Part shown: positions 41,830-50,037 of the stretch, piece after piece
Layout of the letters: each line of letters begins with the position of its first letter
Position numbering within the stretch: the first letter of the stretch is position 1
NCBI RefSeq assembly: GCF_039534915.1
Contig: NZ_BAAAWE010000001.1
Coordinates: 3,100,001 to 3,164,000, forward strand
Source of the DNA: Streptomyces roseofulvus
GTDB lineage: Bacteria; Actinomycetota; Actinomycetes; Streptomycetales; Streptomycetaceae
Length of the DNA stretch: 64,000 nucleotides
Direction of reading: 5' to 3'
The notes under the pieces: model-generated
What the model saw: only the letters and a program-made list of their open reading frames with translations
Told to the model about the DNA's origin: nothing
Database searches by the model: none
Program-made: the position numbers and the translations under genes

Positions 41830-42580
41830 GCCGGTAGCGGGAGGTGAACTCGGGCGTGCAGGTGGTGAGCGTGAGGTACGAACCGGCCCGGGAGTAGCCG
41901 TACGAGGGCTTGACGATCGACCGGGGCACCGGCTGGATGACGCCGGTGTCGCGCGGCGAGGTGACCGGCAGGATCTGGTCGACGCGGTAGGTGTACGTCC
42001 CCTCCCGCGTCCGCAGCACGATCTCGTCGCCCTTCCGCAGCCGGTTGACGTACCGGAACGGCTCGCCGTGCGTGTTCCGGTGCCCGGCGAGCGCGACGTT
42101 CCCGGGCCGGCCGGGCGCGGCGGTGCCGGGGTAGTGGCCGACGTACCCCTTGTCGAGCACCTTGCTCTTGGAGATCCCCTGGGCGACGGGCACGGTCAGC
42201 CCGATCCGGGGGATGCGGAGCACGGCGAAGGCCGCGCCGGAGGGCGGCGGGGAGACGGACGGGGCGGACGCCCGGGAAGGCGCGGCCGAAGCGGAGGCGG
42301 AGGCTGAGGCGGAAACGGAAGGCACGGCGGAAGGCGAAGCCGAGGCGGCCGTGGACGGGGAGGCCGACGACTCGACGACGGGAGGAGAGATGTCCCACTC
42401 CCGCTCCAGCCGGGCCACCTGCTCCCCGGCCTCCGCGCGGGCCTGCTGGTTGGTCCACCACAGCTGGTGGACGACGAGCAACAGGATGAGAACACCGCAG
42501 GTGACGACGGCCTCGGCGGCGATCCAGAGCACGCGGGCGAGCCCATGGCGCCCCGAGCGCGCCTGGACGACGACCGGCAC
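41801..42580 (-). CDS. class E sortase
   Basis: A 259-residue sortase. An N-terminal span (VVTCGVLILLLVVHQLWW) anchors it, then a Ser/Ala-rich linker (about residues 65-105) of SASPS-like units, then the beta-barrel (LRIPRIGLTVPVAQGI). The catalytic His is in VALAGHRNTHGEPFRY near residue 165, the Cys in LTLTTCTPEFTSRYRLIV near 240 with Arg eight residues later. The TLTTC/TPxFTSxxR layout is that of Streptomyces SrtE. GTG 42580 is chosen for GGGAGAGG just upstream; GTG 42604 would add eight residues. It can attach LAHTG and LPETG proteins encoded at 32.2 and 35.6 kb. Confidence 0.9.
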   Translation of the reverse strand: MPVVVQARSGRHGLARVLWIAAEAVVTCGVLILLLVVHQLWWTNQQARAEAGEQVARLEREWDISPPVVESSASPSTAASASPSAVPSVSASASASASAAPSRASAPSVSPPPSGAAFAVLRIPRIGLTVPVAQGISKSKVLDKGYVGHYPGTAAPGRPGNVALAGHRNTHGEPFRYVNRLRKGDEIVLRTREGTYTYRVDQILPVTSPRDTGVIQPVPRSIVKPSYGYSRAGSYLTLTTCTPEFTSRYRLIVWATLRR

Positions 42581-42667
42581 CCTCTCCCGCCCCCTGCCCC
42601 GCACGCCCGGCACGATAAGCGCTGCGGCGCCAACTCTCCAGGGCCGTACAGCAGTACGGTGAAGGGC

Positions 42668-43666
42668 ATGCGCTCCGACACGCCTGCAGCCCACACCGCC
42701 GAAGCCGACCGTCTGCTGCGCACCGCCGCGCAGTACCCCGGCGACCGGGAGCCCCTGCTGCTCCAGGCCGCGGCCCACCTGGAACTCGCGGACGACCGCC
42801 CGGGCGCGACGGCCCTCTACGACGACCTGCTGTCCGGCGACCCGGCCGCCCCGCACCTGATCCGCGCGTTGAAGGCGGCGAACCTGTGGGAGTACGGGCA
42901 CGAGGCCGAGGCGAGGGCCATCATCGACGGCGTACGCCGCGCCCGCCCGTCGGAGGCGCCCCCGTGGGAGATCGTCGCGGAGACCCTGGAGGCCCACGAC
43001 GAACTGGAGGAGGCGGAGGCGACCCTCACGGAGGCGGCGACGCTCCTCGCGACGGACACTCCGGAACTCCCCCACCCCACGATCTCCCTCCTCACCACCC
43101 GCCACCGAGTCCGCCGCATGCTGGCCCGCGACCACGACACCTGGGACACCCGGGCGGACCGCCTGCACCCCGGCCCGATCCCCCTGGACGAACTCCACGA
43201 CCCGAAACGCCTCTGGTCCCTGGGCTCCGACGACCCGGCCGAACTCCAGGCCGAGATCACCCGCCTCCGCGCCGAACTCGGCACCTACCGCACGGCCCTC
43301 TCCCGCCCCTTCCCGGTGGCGGTCCTCCACTGGCCGGAAGCCGAACTGACGGAACTCCTCGCGTCGTACCCGGAACTGGAGACGGAGTACCCCACCTACC
43401 GGGCCCACCTGACGGACATCGAAGCCTCCCTCCGAGAACTCGCCGCGGCCGGCACCCCCAACCTCGGCATCGTCCGCGCCACGGTCCCCTCCTACGAAGC
43501 CTTCGCCGCCTCGGAGACCTCCTCCCCCGCCAACGCCGACCTCCTCCCCCAATACACCACCACCCTCGCCGCCCGAGCCCGAGCCATCCCCTGGCCCCCA
43601 CTGACCACGGCCCCATGCTGGTGCGGCTCGGAGCGGACGTACGGGGAGTGCCACGGGGCCGAGTGA
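42668..43666 (+). CDS. SEC-C metal-binding/TPR-like protein
   Basis: A 332-residue cytosolic protein. Residues 10-190 form helix-turn-helix repeats of TPR type (ELADDRPGATALYDDLLSG, EYGHEAEARAIIDGVRR, HDELEEAEATLTEAATLL). The C-terminus carries the zinc-binding SEC-C motif CWCGSERTYGECHG. Such proteins may act in protein interaction or quality control. ATG 42668 follows GGTGAAGGG; a perfect hairpin CCGTAC-AGCA-GTACGG ends 8 bases before the start, overlapping the SD side. A terminator follows the gene and marks the left edge of the foreign-looking region. Confidence 0.8.
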   Translation: MRSDTPAAHTAEADRLLRTAAQYPGDREPLLLQAAAHLELADDRPGATALYDDLLSGDPAAPHLIRALKAANLWEYGHEAEARAIIDGVRRARPSEAPPWEIVAETLEAHDELEEAEATLTEAATLLATDTPELPHPTISLLTTRHRVRRMLARDHDTWDTRADRLHPGPIPLDELHDPKRLWSLGSDDPAELQAEITRLRAELGTYRTALSRPFPVAVLHWPEAELTELLASYPELETEYPTYRAHLTDIEASLRELAAAGTPNLGIVRATVPSYEAFAASETSSPANADLLPQYTTTLAARARAIPWPPLTTAPCWCGSERTYGECHGAE

Positions 43667-43676
43667 TCAGTCCACT

Positions 43677-43703
43677 GGGACTGCGTCTCGCCGAGGCAGT
43701 CCC
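43677..43703. terminator. terminator of the SEC-C gene, left edge of the low-GC region
   Basis: GGGACTGC pairs with GCAGTCCC, with a CTCG/CGAG inner hairpin. It lies 11 bases past the SEC-C stop. Confidence 0.75.
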
Positions 43704-43748
43704 TGGCACCTGATACCAATGGGGCAGGTTGACCAGGGAGGGGAAGCA

Positions 43749-46700
43749 ATGAGTGAGCTGTCGAGCCCCAGTGGGCCGGTGTCGGGGCTTTATGAGCAGT
43801 TGATGACCCTGCGGCTCGAAGCCCAACTCAAGAACCTTGCAGAGCAGGGCTGGCATGCCATCGACGACACCGTCGGCCCCCACTCCTCACCCCGCGTCCT
43901 CGCAAAGCATGTAGCCGACACGGTGCGTCGCGTTCTGGAGGGACTGCCCCCGTCGGATCACGTGCACGTGGCCAATCACGTCCTCGAATCGATGAACACC
44001 ATCGAAGGTGCTCGCGAGTGGATCGAACTCGTCGCCGACGGTCCACGTCAGCTCCTTGCCGTCTCGAAGCAAGAAGCCGAAGGCGCCTACCGGATCCGCC
44101 CTGCAACCCCGCTGGCCGAAGCCGCACTCCTCACGAACGCCCCAGAGGACCCCAGCCTGGGTTTCGAGCTGCGAGCAGAGCTCGCGACGGCCGATCGAGT
44201 GGATCTCCTCTGCGCCTTCGTGAAGTGGCATGGCCTACGCGTGATTGAGCAGTCGCTCGAAGCAGCGCATGCCCGAGGCGTCCCCATACGGGTGATCACG
44301 ACGACCTATATCGGAGCCACCGAGCGTCAGGCGCTCGATCGTCTCGTCCGGCAGTTCGACGCAGAGGTCAAGGTCAACTACGAACTCCGCTCGACCCGTC
44401 TGCACGCCAAGGCATGGCTCTTCCGCCGAGACAGCGGATACGACACCGCGTATGTCGGGAGCTCCAACCTGTCCAAGGCCGCCCTGTTGGACGGGCTGGA
44501 GTGGAATGTACGCCTCTCGTCCGTCGCGACTCCGGACGCCATCCGCAAGTTCGAGGCCACCTTCGACTCCTACTGGAGCGATCCGGCCTTCGAAACGTAC
44601 GACCCCGACCGTGACGCCGGACGCCTCAGTGAAGCGCTCCATGTAGCCGCGGGGCCCGGCAAGGGAGCAGGGACGGGAACGACTCAGGGCATCACCCTGT
44701 CCGGGTTGGAAGTACGGCCGTACCCGCACCAGCGAGACATGCTGGAACGTCTCCAGGTGGAGCGAGAGGTCCACGACCGGCACCGCAATCTCCTCGTCGC
44801 GGCCACGGGTACCGGGAAGACCGTCATGGCCGCGTTGGACTACAAGCACCTCCGACAGCAGCACGGCCGCGACCTCCGGTTGCTGTTCGTCGCCCATCGC
44901 CAGGAAATCCTGCGCCAGTCGCTGCGTACATATCAGGACGTTCTCGTCGACGCCAACTTCGGGGAGGAGCTGCACAGTGGGCTCGTACCTGAGGGGTGGA
45001 AGCACGTCTTTGCCAGCGTGCAGTCCCTGAAGGCGCAGAGGCTGGAGCAACTGGCTCCCGACCACTTCGACGTCATCGTGATCGACGAGTTCCATCACGG
45101 AGTCTCGTCGACCTACCAGAAGATCATCCAGCACTTCCGCCCTCTGGAGTTCCTTGGGCTCACTGCGACCCCGGAGCGCATGGACGGCCGGAACGTCCAA
45201 GACGAGTTCTTCGACGGCCGCATCGCAGCGGAGATGCGCCTGTGGGAAGCGCTGGAGAACGATCTCCTGAGCCCGTTCCACTACTTCGGAATCACCGATA
45301 ACACCGACCTCAGTGCCATCGAGTGGAAGCGCGGTGCCTACGATTCGTCGGCCCTCAGCGGGGTGTTCACCGGCAATGACGCCAGGGCACGGCTTGTCGT
45401 CCAGGCCGTCCGGGACAAGGTGGCAAACCCAGGAGCCATGCGCGCGCTCGGCTTCTGCGTCTCCGTCGCTCACGCCGACTTCATGGCCGAGTTCTTCCGA
45501 CGTGCTGGCCTCAGGGCCGTTGCGCTGTCGGGCGAGACACCTCAAGAGGAACGCAGGAACGCGCTGGCAGCCTTGCGCGCCGGCGAAGTCCAAGTGATCT
45601 TCTCGGTTGACCTCTTCAACGAAGGGCTGGACATCCCTGACGTTGACACGCTCCTCTTGCTGCGCCCGACCTCAAGCGCCACGGTCTTCCTCCAACAACT
45701 GGGCCGCGGCCTGCGTCGCACGCAGAACAAGGCCGTCCTCACCGTGCTGGACTTCATCGGACAGCACCGCAAGGAGTTCCGCTTCGAGGAGCAGTTCCGA
45801 GCCCTCACGAACCTGACCCGCAACCGCCTCCTGGCCAACATCGAGCGCGACTTCCCACAGCTCCCGTCGGGCTGTCAGATCATCCTTGAGTCGAAGGCCA
45901 AGGAACTGATCATCGACAATATTCGCAGCCAGATCGGCGTCAACGTCACACAGCTTGCGCAGGAGGTCAGGCGGTATGGCGTACCGCAACTCTCGGCGTA
46001 CCTACACGAGAGCGGTCGAGAGCTCAAGGAGATCTACCGAGGTAACGGCAACTCGTGGACCGGCCTCCTCCGTCGCGCCGCGTTGCTCCCGAAGGCAGCG
46101 CCCGAAGGTGAAGAGACACTCCTGAAGCGTGTGTCAGCGTTCCACCATGCGGACGACCCCGAGCGGATCGCGGCGTACTCCGCGATTCTTCAGGACGATG
46201 CCCCCCGCTACGGCGACCTGAGCGACCGCGACCAAGCGTTCGCCCGCATGCTCTACTTCTCACTCTGGCCGCTCAGTGGTTTCCGCAGTTACGAGGAGGG
46301 CCTGGAGTCGCTCCGTCCACAGCGTTACTTCCGCAGTGAACTCCGACAGGTGCTGGCCTACACCTTGGAGCGTCTCGACCACGTCCCGATCCGTTTGGAG
46401 GGCTCGCTCGCCGGCCTCCCGCTGACCATCCATGCCTCCTACAGCCGCGAGGAAATCCTGCCCGCCCTGGGACAGTCCTCAGTAGACCGCGATGTCCCCG
46501 GGCACTTCCGCGAGGGGGTGAAGTGGTGCGACTCCATCAAGGCGGATGCCTTGTTCATCACCCTGGAGAAGGACGAGAAGGACTTTTCCCCGCAAACGCG
46601 CTACCACGACTACGCCCTGAGTGAGCACCTGTTCCACTGGGAGTCCCAGAACCGGACCGCAGACAGCTCAGCAACAGGTCGCCGCTACCAGAACCACCAG

Positions 46701-46895
46701 GCAGATGGCTCCCACGTCCTCCTCTTCGTCCGGCGCTACAAGAAGACTGACATCGGCGGCCCCCAGCCATGGATGCTCCTAGGCCCGGCCGAGTACGTTT
46801 CACACAAGGGCAGCAAGCCGATGGGGATCACGTGGAAACTGCAGCATGTGCTCCCCGCCGACGTGTGGACCTACTCGACGATCGCCACTGGCTGA
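43749..46895 (+). CDS. PLD nuclease-SF2 helicase-DUF3427 protein, probable defence gene
   Basis: A 1048-residue protein. A phospholipase-D-type nuclease domain spans about residues 110-310 (LLCAFVKWHGLRVIEQSL; H219-A-K in RLHAKAWLF, then YVGSSNLSKAAL). An SF2 DEAD/DEAH helicase follows with Walker A ATGTGKT (353-358), D446-E-F-H box, SAT-like LGLTATPERMDG, and motif VI QQLGRGLRR (R653). A DUF3427 domain ends the protein. ATG 43749 has GGAGGGGAAG. PLD plus SF2 helicase is seen in ATP-dependent restriction enzymes such as the NgoAVII/CglI type (there as separate subunits). Codon use is much less GC-biased than in the flanking genes, indicating transfer. No methylase is adjacent. Confidence 0.88.
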   Translation: MSELSSPSGPVSGLYEQLMTLRLEAQLKNLAEQGWHAIDDTVGPHSSPRVLAKHVADTVRRVLEGLPPSDHVHVANHVLESMNTIEGAREWIELVADGPRQLLAVSKQEAEGAYRIRPATPLAEAALLTNAPEDPSLGFELRAELATADRVDLLCAFVKWHGLRVIEQSLEAAHARGVPIRVITTTYIGATERQALDRLVRQFDAEVKVNYELRSTRLHAKAWLFRRDSGYDTAYVGSSNLSKAALLDGLEWNVRLSSVATPDAIRKFEATFDSYWSDPAFETYDPDRDAGRLSEALHVAAGPGKGAGTGTTQGITLSGLEVRPYPHQRDMLERLQVEREVHDRHRNLLVAATGTGKTVMAALDYKHLRQQHGRDLRLLFVAHRQEILRQSLRTYQDVLVDANFGEELHSGLVPEGWKHVFASVQSLKAQRLEQLAPDHFDVIVIDEFHHGVSSTYQKIIQHFRPLEFLGLTATPERMDGRNVQDEFFDGRIAAEMRLWEALENDLLSPFHYFGITDNTDLSAIEWKRGAYDSSALSGVFTGNDARARLVVQAVRDKVANPGAMRALGFCVSVAHADFMAEFFRRAGLRAVALSGETPQEERRNALAALRAGEVQVIFSVDLFNEGLDIPDVDTLLLLRPTSSATVFLQQLGRGLRRTQNKAVLTVLDFIGQHRKEFRFEEQFRALTNLTRNRLLANIERDFPQLPSGCQIILESKAKELIIDNIRSQIGVNVTQLAQEVRRYGVPQLSAYLHESGRELKEIYRGNGNSWTGLLRRAALLPKAAPEGEETLLKRVSAFHHADDPERIAAYSAILQDDAPRYGDLSDRDQAFARMLYFSLWPLSGFRSYEEGLESLRPQRYFRSELRQVLAYTLERLDHVPIRLEGSLAGLPLTIHASYSREEILPALGQSSVDRDVPGHFREGVKWCDSIKADALFITLEKDEKDFSPQTRYHDYALSEHLFHWESQNRTADSSATGRRYQNHQADGSHVLLFVRRYKKTDIGGPQPWMLLGPAEYVSHKGSKPMGITWKLQHVLPADVWTYSTIATG

Positions 46896-46918
46896 CAGCC
46901 CATCGACCTATAAGTCTG

Positions 46919-47698
46919 CTACTGCGTCACACTCTCGACGACCTGGCTGATCTCCTTGACGACACCAGAACCTGCCTCAATCGCCGTCTGCAGCTGCGTC
47001 GCGCCCGTGGCAAGCAAGGCCGACGCCGCGACGAACGCCACAAATCCGCGCCGCCACCTCCCGCCGGTCTGCAGATCCTGGCCGGTGAGCCCTGTGGACG
47101 CCTGCGCGATCGAGCCGATGACAGATGTTGCCTCGCGAGAGATTCGAGCAGTGCCGAAGAGCTCGGCATTGTCGATCAGCCACAGGAGGTGCCTGATCTG
47201 CGCCGCGATCTCTTCCCGCACGATGGGTGCAAGCTCCTCATCGGGAGTCTGCGCGAGAAGGTCCAACCATGAGGCACAACTCTCTTTGAGGCCATCCAGG
47301 TTGGACCCGACGGGAGCGGAACGCGTGCCTCCCAACACGCTCTGCAGCAGGTCGGCGGCGGACGCCAGGTGATCAAGAGTCTCCTGCGTCACCAATACGC
47401 GGGCCGGACGGCCCGCATCTGCCCAGCTCAGATCGGGTTGAACGACAGCCGTCCACCACTGCGGAAAGTAGCGAGAGTACCGATCCTGCTGGGCCTCGGG
47501 CAGTGCGTGTAGTTGCTGGATGGTCTCCGCGAGGAGGCCGGCGACCTCAGCATGGCGACGCGCGAATTCAGATGAGCCCCACTCCACACCGAGGGCCTTG
47601 GCCCACCCACTCCGAAAGTTCTGCGCCCCCGACTGCCACACCTGCACAAGAATGTCGTGCAATCCATGGGCACTCGTGCCGGGAATCCGAATCTCCAT
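46919..47698 (-). CDS. unknown protein with C-terminal membrane segment (island gene)
   Basis: A 259-residue protein I do not recognise. ATG 47698 follows GAGGTGGGG; the frame reaches further up to 47767 but without an SD. It is mainly helical and acidic; one hydrophobic span near residues 215-235 (FVAFVAASALLATGATQL) is followed by a short amphipathic tail, so it is probably tail-anchored. Aromatic-rich stretch YSRYFPQWWTAVVQPDLSW is near residue 90. It lies on the opposite strand between the helicase-nuclease and the DUF262 gene, with the same lower GC. A membrane effector is possible, but only by context. Confidence 0.65.
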   Translation of the reverse strand: MEIRIPGTSAHGLHDILVQVWQSGAQNFRSGWAKALGVEWGSSEFARRHAEVAGLLAETIQQLHALPEAQQDRYSRYFPQWWTAVVQPDLSWADAGRPARVLVTQETLDHLASAADLLQSVLGGTRSAPVGSNLDGLKESCASWLDLLAQTPDEELAPIVREEIAAQIRHLLWLIDNAELFGTARISREATSVIGSIAQASTGLTGQDLQTGGRWRRGFVAFVAASALLATGATQLQTAIEAGSGVVKEISQVVESVTQ

Positions 47699-47897
47699 CC
47701 CCCACCTCACAGCTTGGACACCAGGAAGAAACGAAGCTATCAGACGCTCCACGGCAGGGCGGACCACTCTCCCTCACACACGTCACCTCAGGAACAATTC
47801 ATCACAAAAGGCACACCTCTTGACGTAGTTTGCGCCACTCGCAATGCCGGCACCGCCTCACGAGATAGCCTCTCGGTAAGACTCGGGGAGGAACAGC
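47699..47897. promoter_or_regulatory. divergent promoter region inside the island
   Basis: A 199-base AT-richer gap between the divergent unknown gene and the DUF262 gene. It includes CACACGTCACCTCAGGAACA-like sequence and the SD GGGGAGGAACAG before 47898. No strong palindrome recognised. Confidence 0.35.
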
Positions 47898-49664
47898 ATG
47901 GCCATCATCAAGAACGCCGCCCGCCAGACACTCGGCCAGCTCATCGGAGCCAACAACCCGCCGGCGGTGGTCCCGGACGACAGTCAGCGTCAATACGCTT
48001 GGGGAAAGCGCGAGGTGGATACATACTGGGCCGATATCCAAAAGTTCATGCGAGCGCGGCGGACAGGCAGCCAAGCCTCCTCTGAATACTTCATCGGCCC
48101 CATTGTCACCATCACTGACGACAAGATCACCACTCGGTCTCTTCTTGACGGCCAGCAGCGCCTCACCACCTCAACCATCCTGATCGCAGCGATCAGAGAC
48201 ACTCTCGGCGCCATGGCCTCCACCGAGGCCCGAGTCATGGCAAACAACATCCAGCGCGACTACATCGCACGCCGGGATGGGCGCCACTCACACCCTCAAT
48301 ACTTTATAACGCTGTCCCTATTTGATCGTGATTTCTTTAAGGACTACGTCCAGAGCTGGAATGAGGCCACAGGCAGGGTAGCCGTGACGGAGCAGCCCTC
48401 TCGACCTTCACACAAGCTCATCCAAGACTCCTATACATCGTTCAAGAATCACATCGCCAGCGCTTTGGAACCCATCTACTCCGAAGAAGATCGCCTGGAT
48501 TGGCTGGACGAACTCTCCGATTGCCTTGTCAAGGGTTTGGTGTTCGTCGAAGTCCAGACGCCCACGTCCAACGACGCCAACGAAGTCTTTGAGACTATCA
48601 ACTCCCGCGGAAAAGACCTCTCGACTGTCGATCTCGTCCGTAACTTCCTCATGGAAAAAAGCCGAAACGACGACGAGAAGGAGCGAGTCAATAACGCTTG
48701 GCGGTCTCTTCTCGACGGTTTCGAGCGGCGTGAGGACATAGAGAAATTCTTGCGCCACTTCTGGGTGGCCCGACACGGTGATGTGCGCTCGCATAGCCTG
48801 TACACGACCATCCGAAAGGAACTCACCCACCGCTTCGAGGCGGTGACTCCTCGATACGAGGTGCGCACCTTCGCCGCAGAGCTCCAAAACGCCTCGGTCC
48901 GCTACATCGAGCTCATCGCATCCAGCACGGGCGTCGAATCGCTCGACAGTCTGCTGGACGAGGTGAGAGCCCTCAGCGCCGACGCCGCCTACCCCCTGCT
49001 TCTTGCCATCTCGGAGAAGGTTCCCTACAGCGAGATGGTCAAGGTGGTGCAAGCGCTCATCAGCTACTACGTCCGCTGGACGGTTGTGGGACGGCGTGAG
49101 TCGACCCTGCTGGAAGAGAAGCTGTTTGACCTGGCGAAGCAGGTCAGCTCCGGTCTCACCACCGAGGCGGCCTTCGAGCAGATCACCCACTGGACCCCTG
49201 ATGACGCAACGTTCCAGTCCGACTTCGCCCAGGCGCCCATCCCGCGGAGTTCGCAGGCTCGCTACCTGCTTACCGTCATCGAGCAGCACCTGAGGCGGAA
49301 CGCGGACGTCGATGACGTGGTTGTGGCCGGCGCAACAGCCGTGCACGTCGAGCACATCTACCCGCAGGCGCCAGAACCCGGCCTGCGTCTCGATGAGCAC
49401 TCCGCGTGGATCAATCGACTGGGCAACCAAACCCTGTTGCACGGACGAAAGAACCGCGTTGCGTCCAACAAGGCGTACCCCGAGAAAATCCATGCCTACA
49501 GCTCCTCGTCCCTCCTCATCACGCAAGAGACCGGAATCGAACGTCTTTGGGACTTCGAGAATGAGAGCTGGCGCGCACGTGGCATTGAGGAACGCCAGGC
49601 GGACCTCGCCAAGATCGCCGTCGACGTGTGGCCGGTAGGAGCCCGCGGTGTCGGGACTCTCTGA
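47898..49664 (+). CDS. GmrSD-like DUF262-DUF1524 protein, probable anti-phage nuclease
   Basis: A 588-residue protein. The N-terminal DUF262 (ParB-like NTPase) domain has the signature D84-G-Q-Q-R in SLLDGQQRLTT, preceded by RQYAWGKREV and followed by NSRGKDLSTVDLVRNFLM near 235. The C-terminal DUF1524 HNH-like nuclease has H486 in VHVEHIYPQAP, then INRLGNQTLLHGRKNRVASNKAYPEK near 510-535. The order is that of single-chain GmrSD type IV restriction enzymes, which attack modified phage DNA, and of SspE. ATG 47898 has GGAGG. The protein is about 100-200 residues shorter than many fused GmrSD. Low-GC codon use marks it as part of the acquired island. Confidence 0.88.
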   Translation: MAIIKNAARQTLGQLIGANNPPAVVPDDSQRQYAWGKREVDTYWADIQKFMRARRTGSQASSEYFIGPIVTITDDKITTRSLLDGQQRLTTSTILIAAIRDTLGAMASTEARVMANNIQRDYIARRDGRHSHPQYFITLSLFDRDFFKDYVQSWNEATGRVAVTEQPSRPSHKLIQDSYTSFKNHIASALEPIYSEEDRLDWLDELSDCLVKGLVFVEVQTPTSNDANEVFETINSRGKDLSTVDLVRNFLMEKSRNDDEKERVNNAWRSLLDGFERREDIEKFLRHFWVARHGDVRSHSLYTTIRKELTHRFEAVTPRYEVRTFAAELQNASVRYIELIASSTGVESLDSLLDEVRALSADAAYPLLLAISEKVPYSEMVKVVQALISYYVRWTVVGRRESTLLEEKLFDLAKQVSSGLTTEAAFEQITHWTPDDATFQSDFAQAPIPRSSQARYLLTVIEQHLRRNADVDDVVVAGATAVHVEHIYPQAPEPGLRLDEHSAWINRLGNQTLLHGRKNRVASNKAYPEKIHAYSSSSLLITQETGIERLWDFENESWRARGIEERQADLAKIAVDVWPVGARGVGTL

Positions 49665-49727
49665 CCGCGCGCCGCTGCGTGCTCGTAGGCTCGCTCCGTA
49701 GCTGCTCTGCTCCCGAAGGGACCCGCC

Positions 49728-50036
49728 ATGCCCAGCCCCCGTACCCTCTCCCCCGCCGTCGCCGCCGCCGGGCTCGTAGGGGGCTATGCCGTCGCCCGGT
49801 GGACCGGGAAGCGGCCGCTCGGTGGGGTGGTGCTCGGGGCGGCCGGGGTGGTGGCGGCTCGGGAGTGGCAGCGGGTCGGGGGGCGGGGGGCGGCCGTGGG
49901 GTTGTCCGCCGCTTATGTGGCGGCGTTCGCCGGGTCGCATCCGTTGGCCAAGAAGGTGGGGGCCTGGCCCTCGGTGTTCTCCGTGGCCGGGGGGATGGCC
50001 GCCGTGTCCTGGGCCGCCACTCGCCGGCGGGGCTGA
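49728..50036 (+). CDS. small membrane protein, core-type composition
   Basis: A 102-residue protein with Gly/Ala-rich hydrophobic segments (AVAAAGLVGGYAVARW, VVLGAAGVVAAREW, AVGLSAAYVAAFAGS and FSVAGGMAAVSWAAT), probably three to four spans. Its stop is one base before the stop of the convergent DUF445 gene. Wobble GC is high again, so the foreign region ends before it. No function assigned. Confidence 0.75.
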   Translation: MPSPRTLSPAVAAAGLVGGYAVARWTGKRPLGGVVLGAAGVVAAREWQRVGGRGAAVGLSAAYVAAFAGSHPLAKKVGAWPSVFSVAGGMAAVSWAATRRRG

Positions 50037-50037
50037 G

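Noticed and set aside
43749..49664. Complete restriction-modification or BREX/DISARM system
   Set aside because: No methyltransferase, BrxX-like or DrmA/DrmB homologue is present in the region.
43749..49664. Prophage or integrative element
   Set aside because: No integrase, structural or replication gene and no attachment-site direct repeats could be found at the edges.
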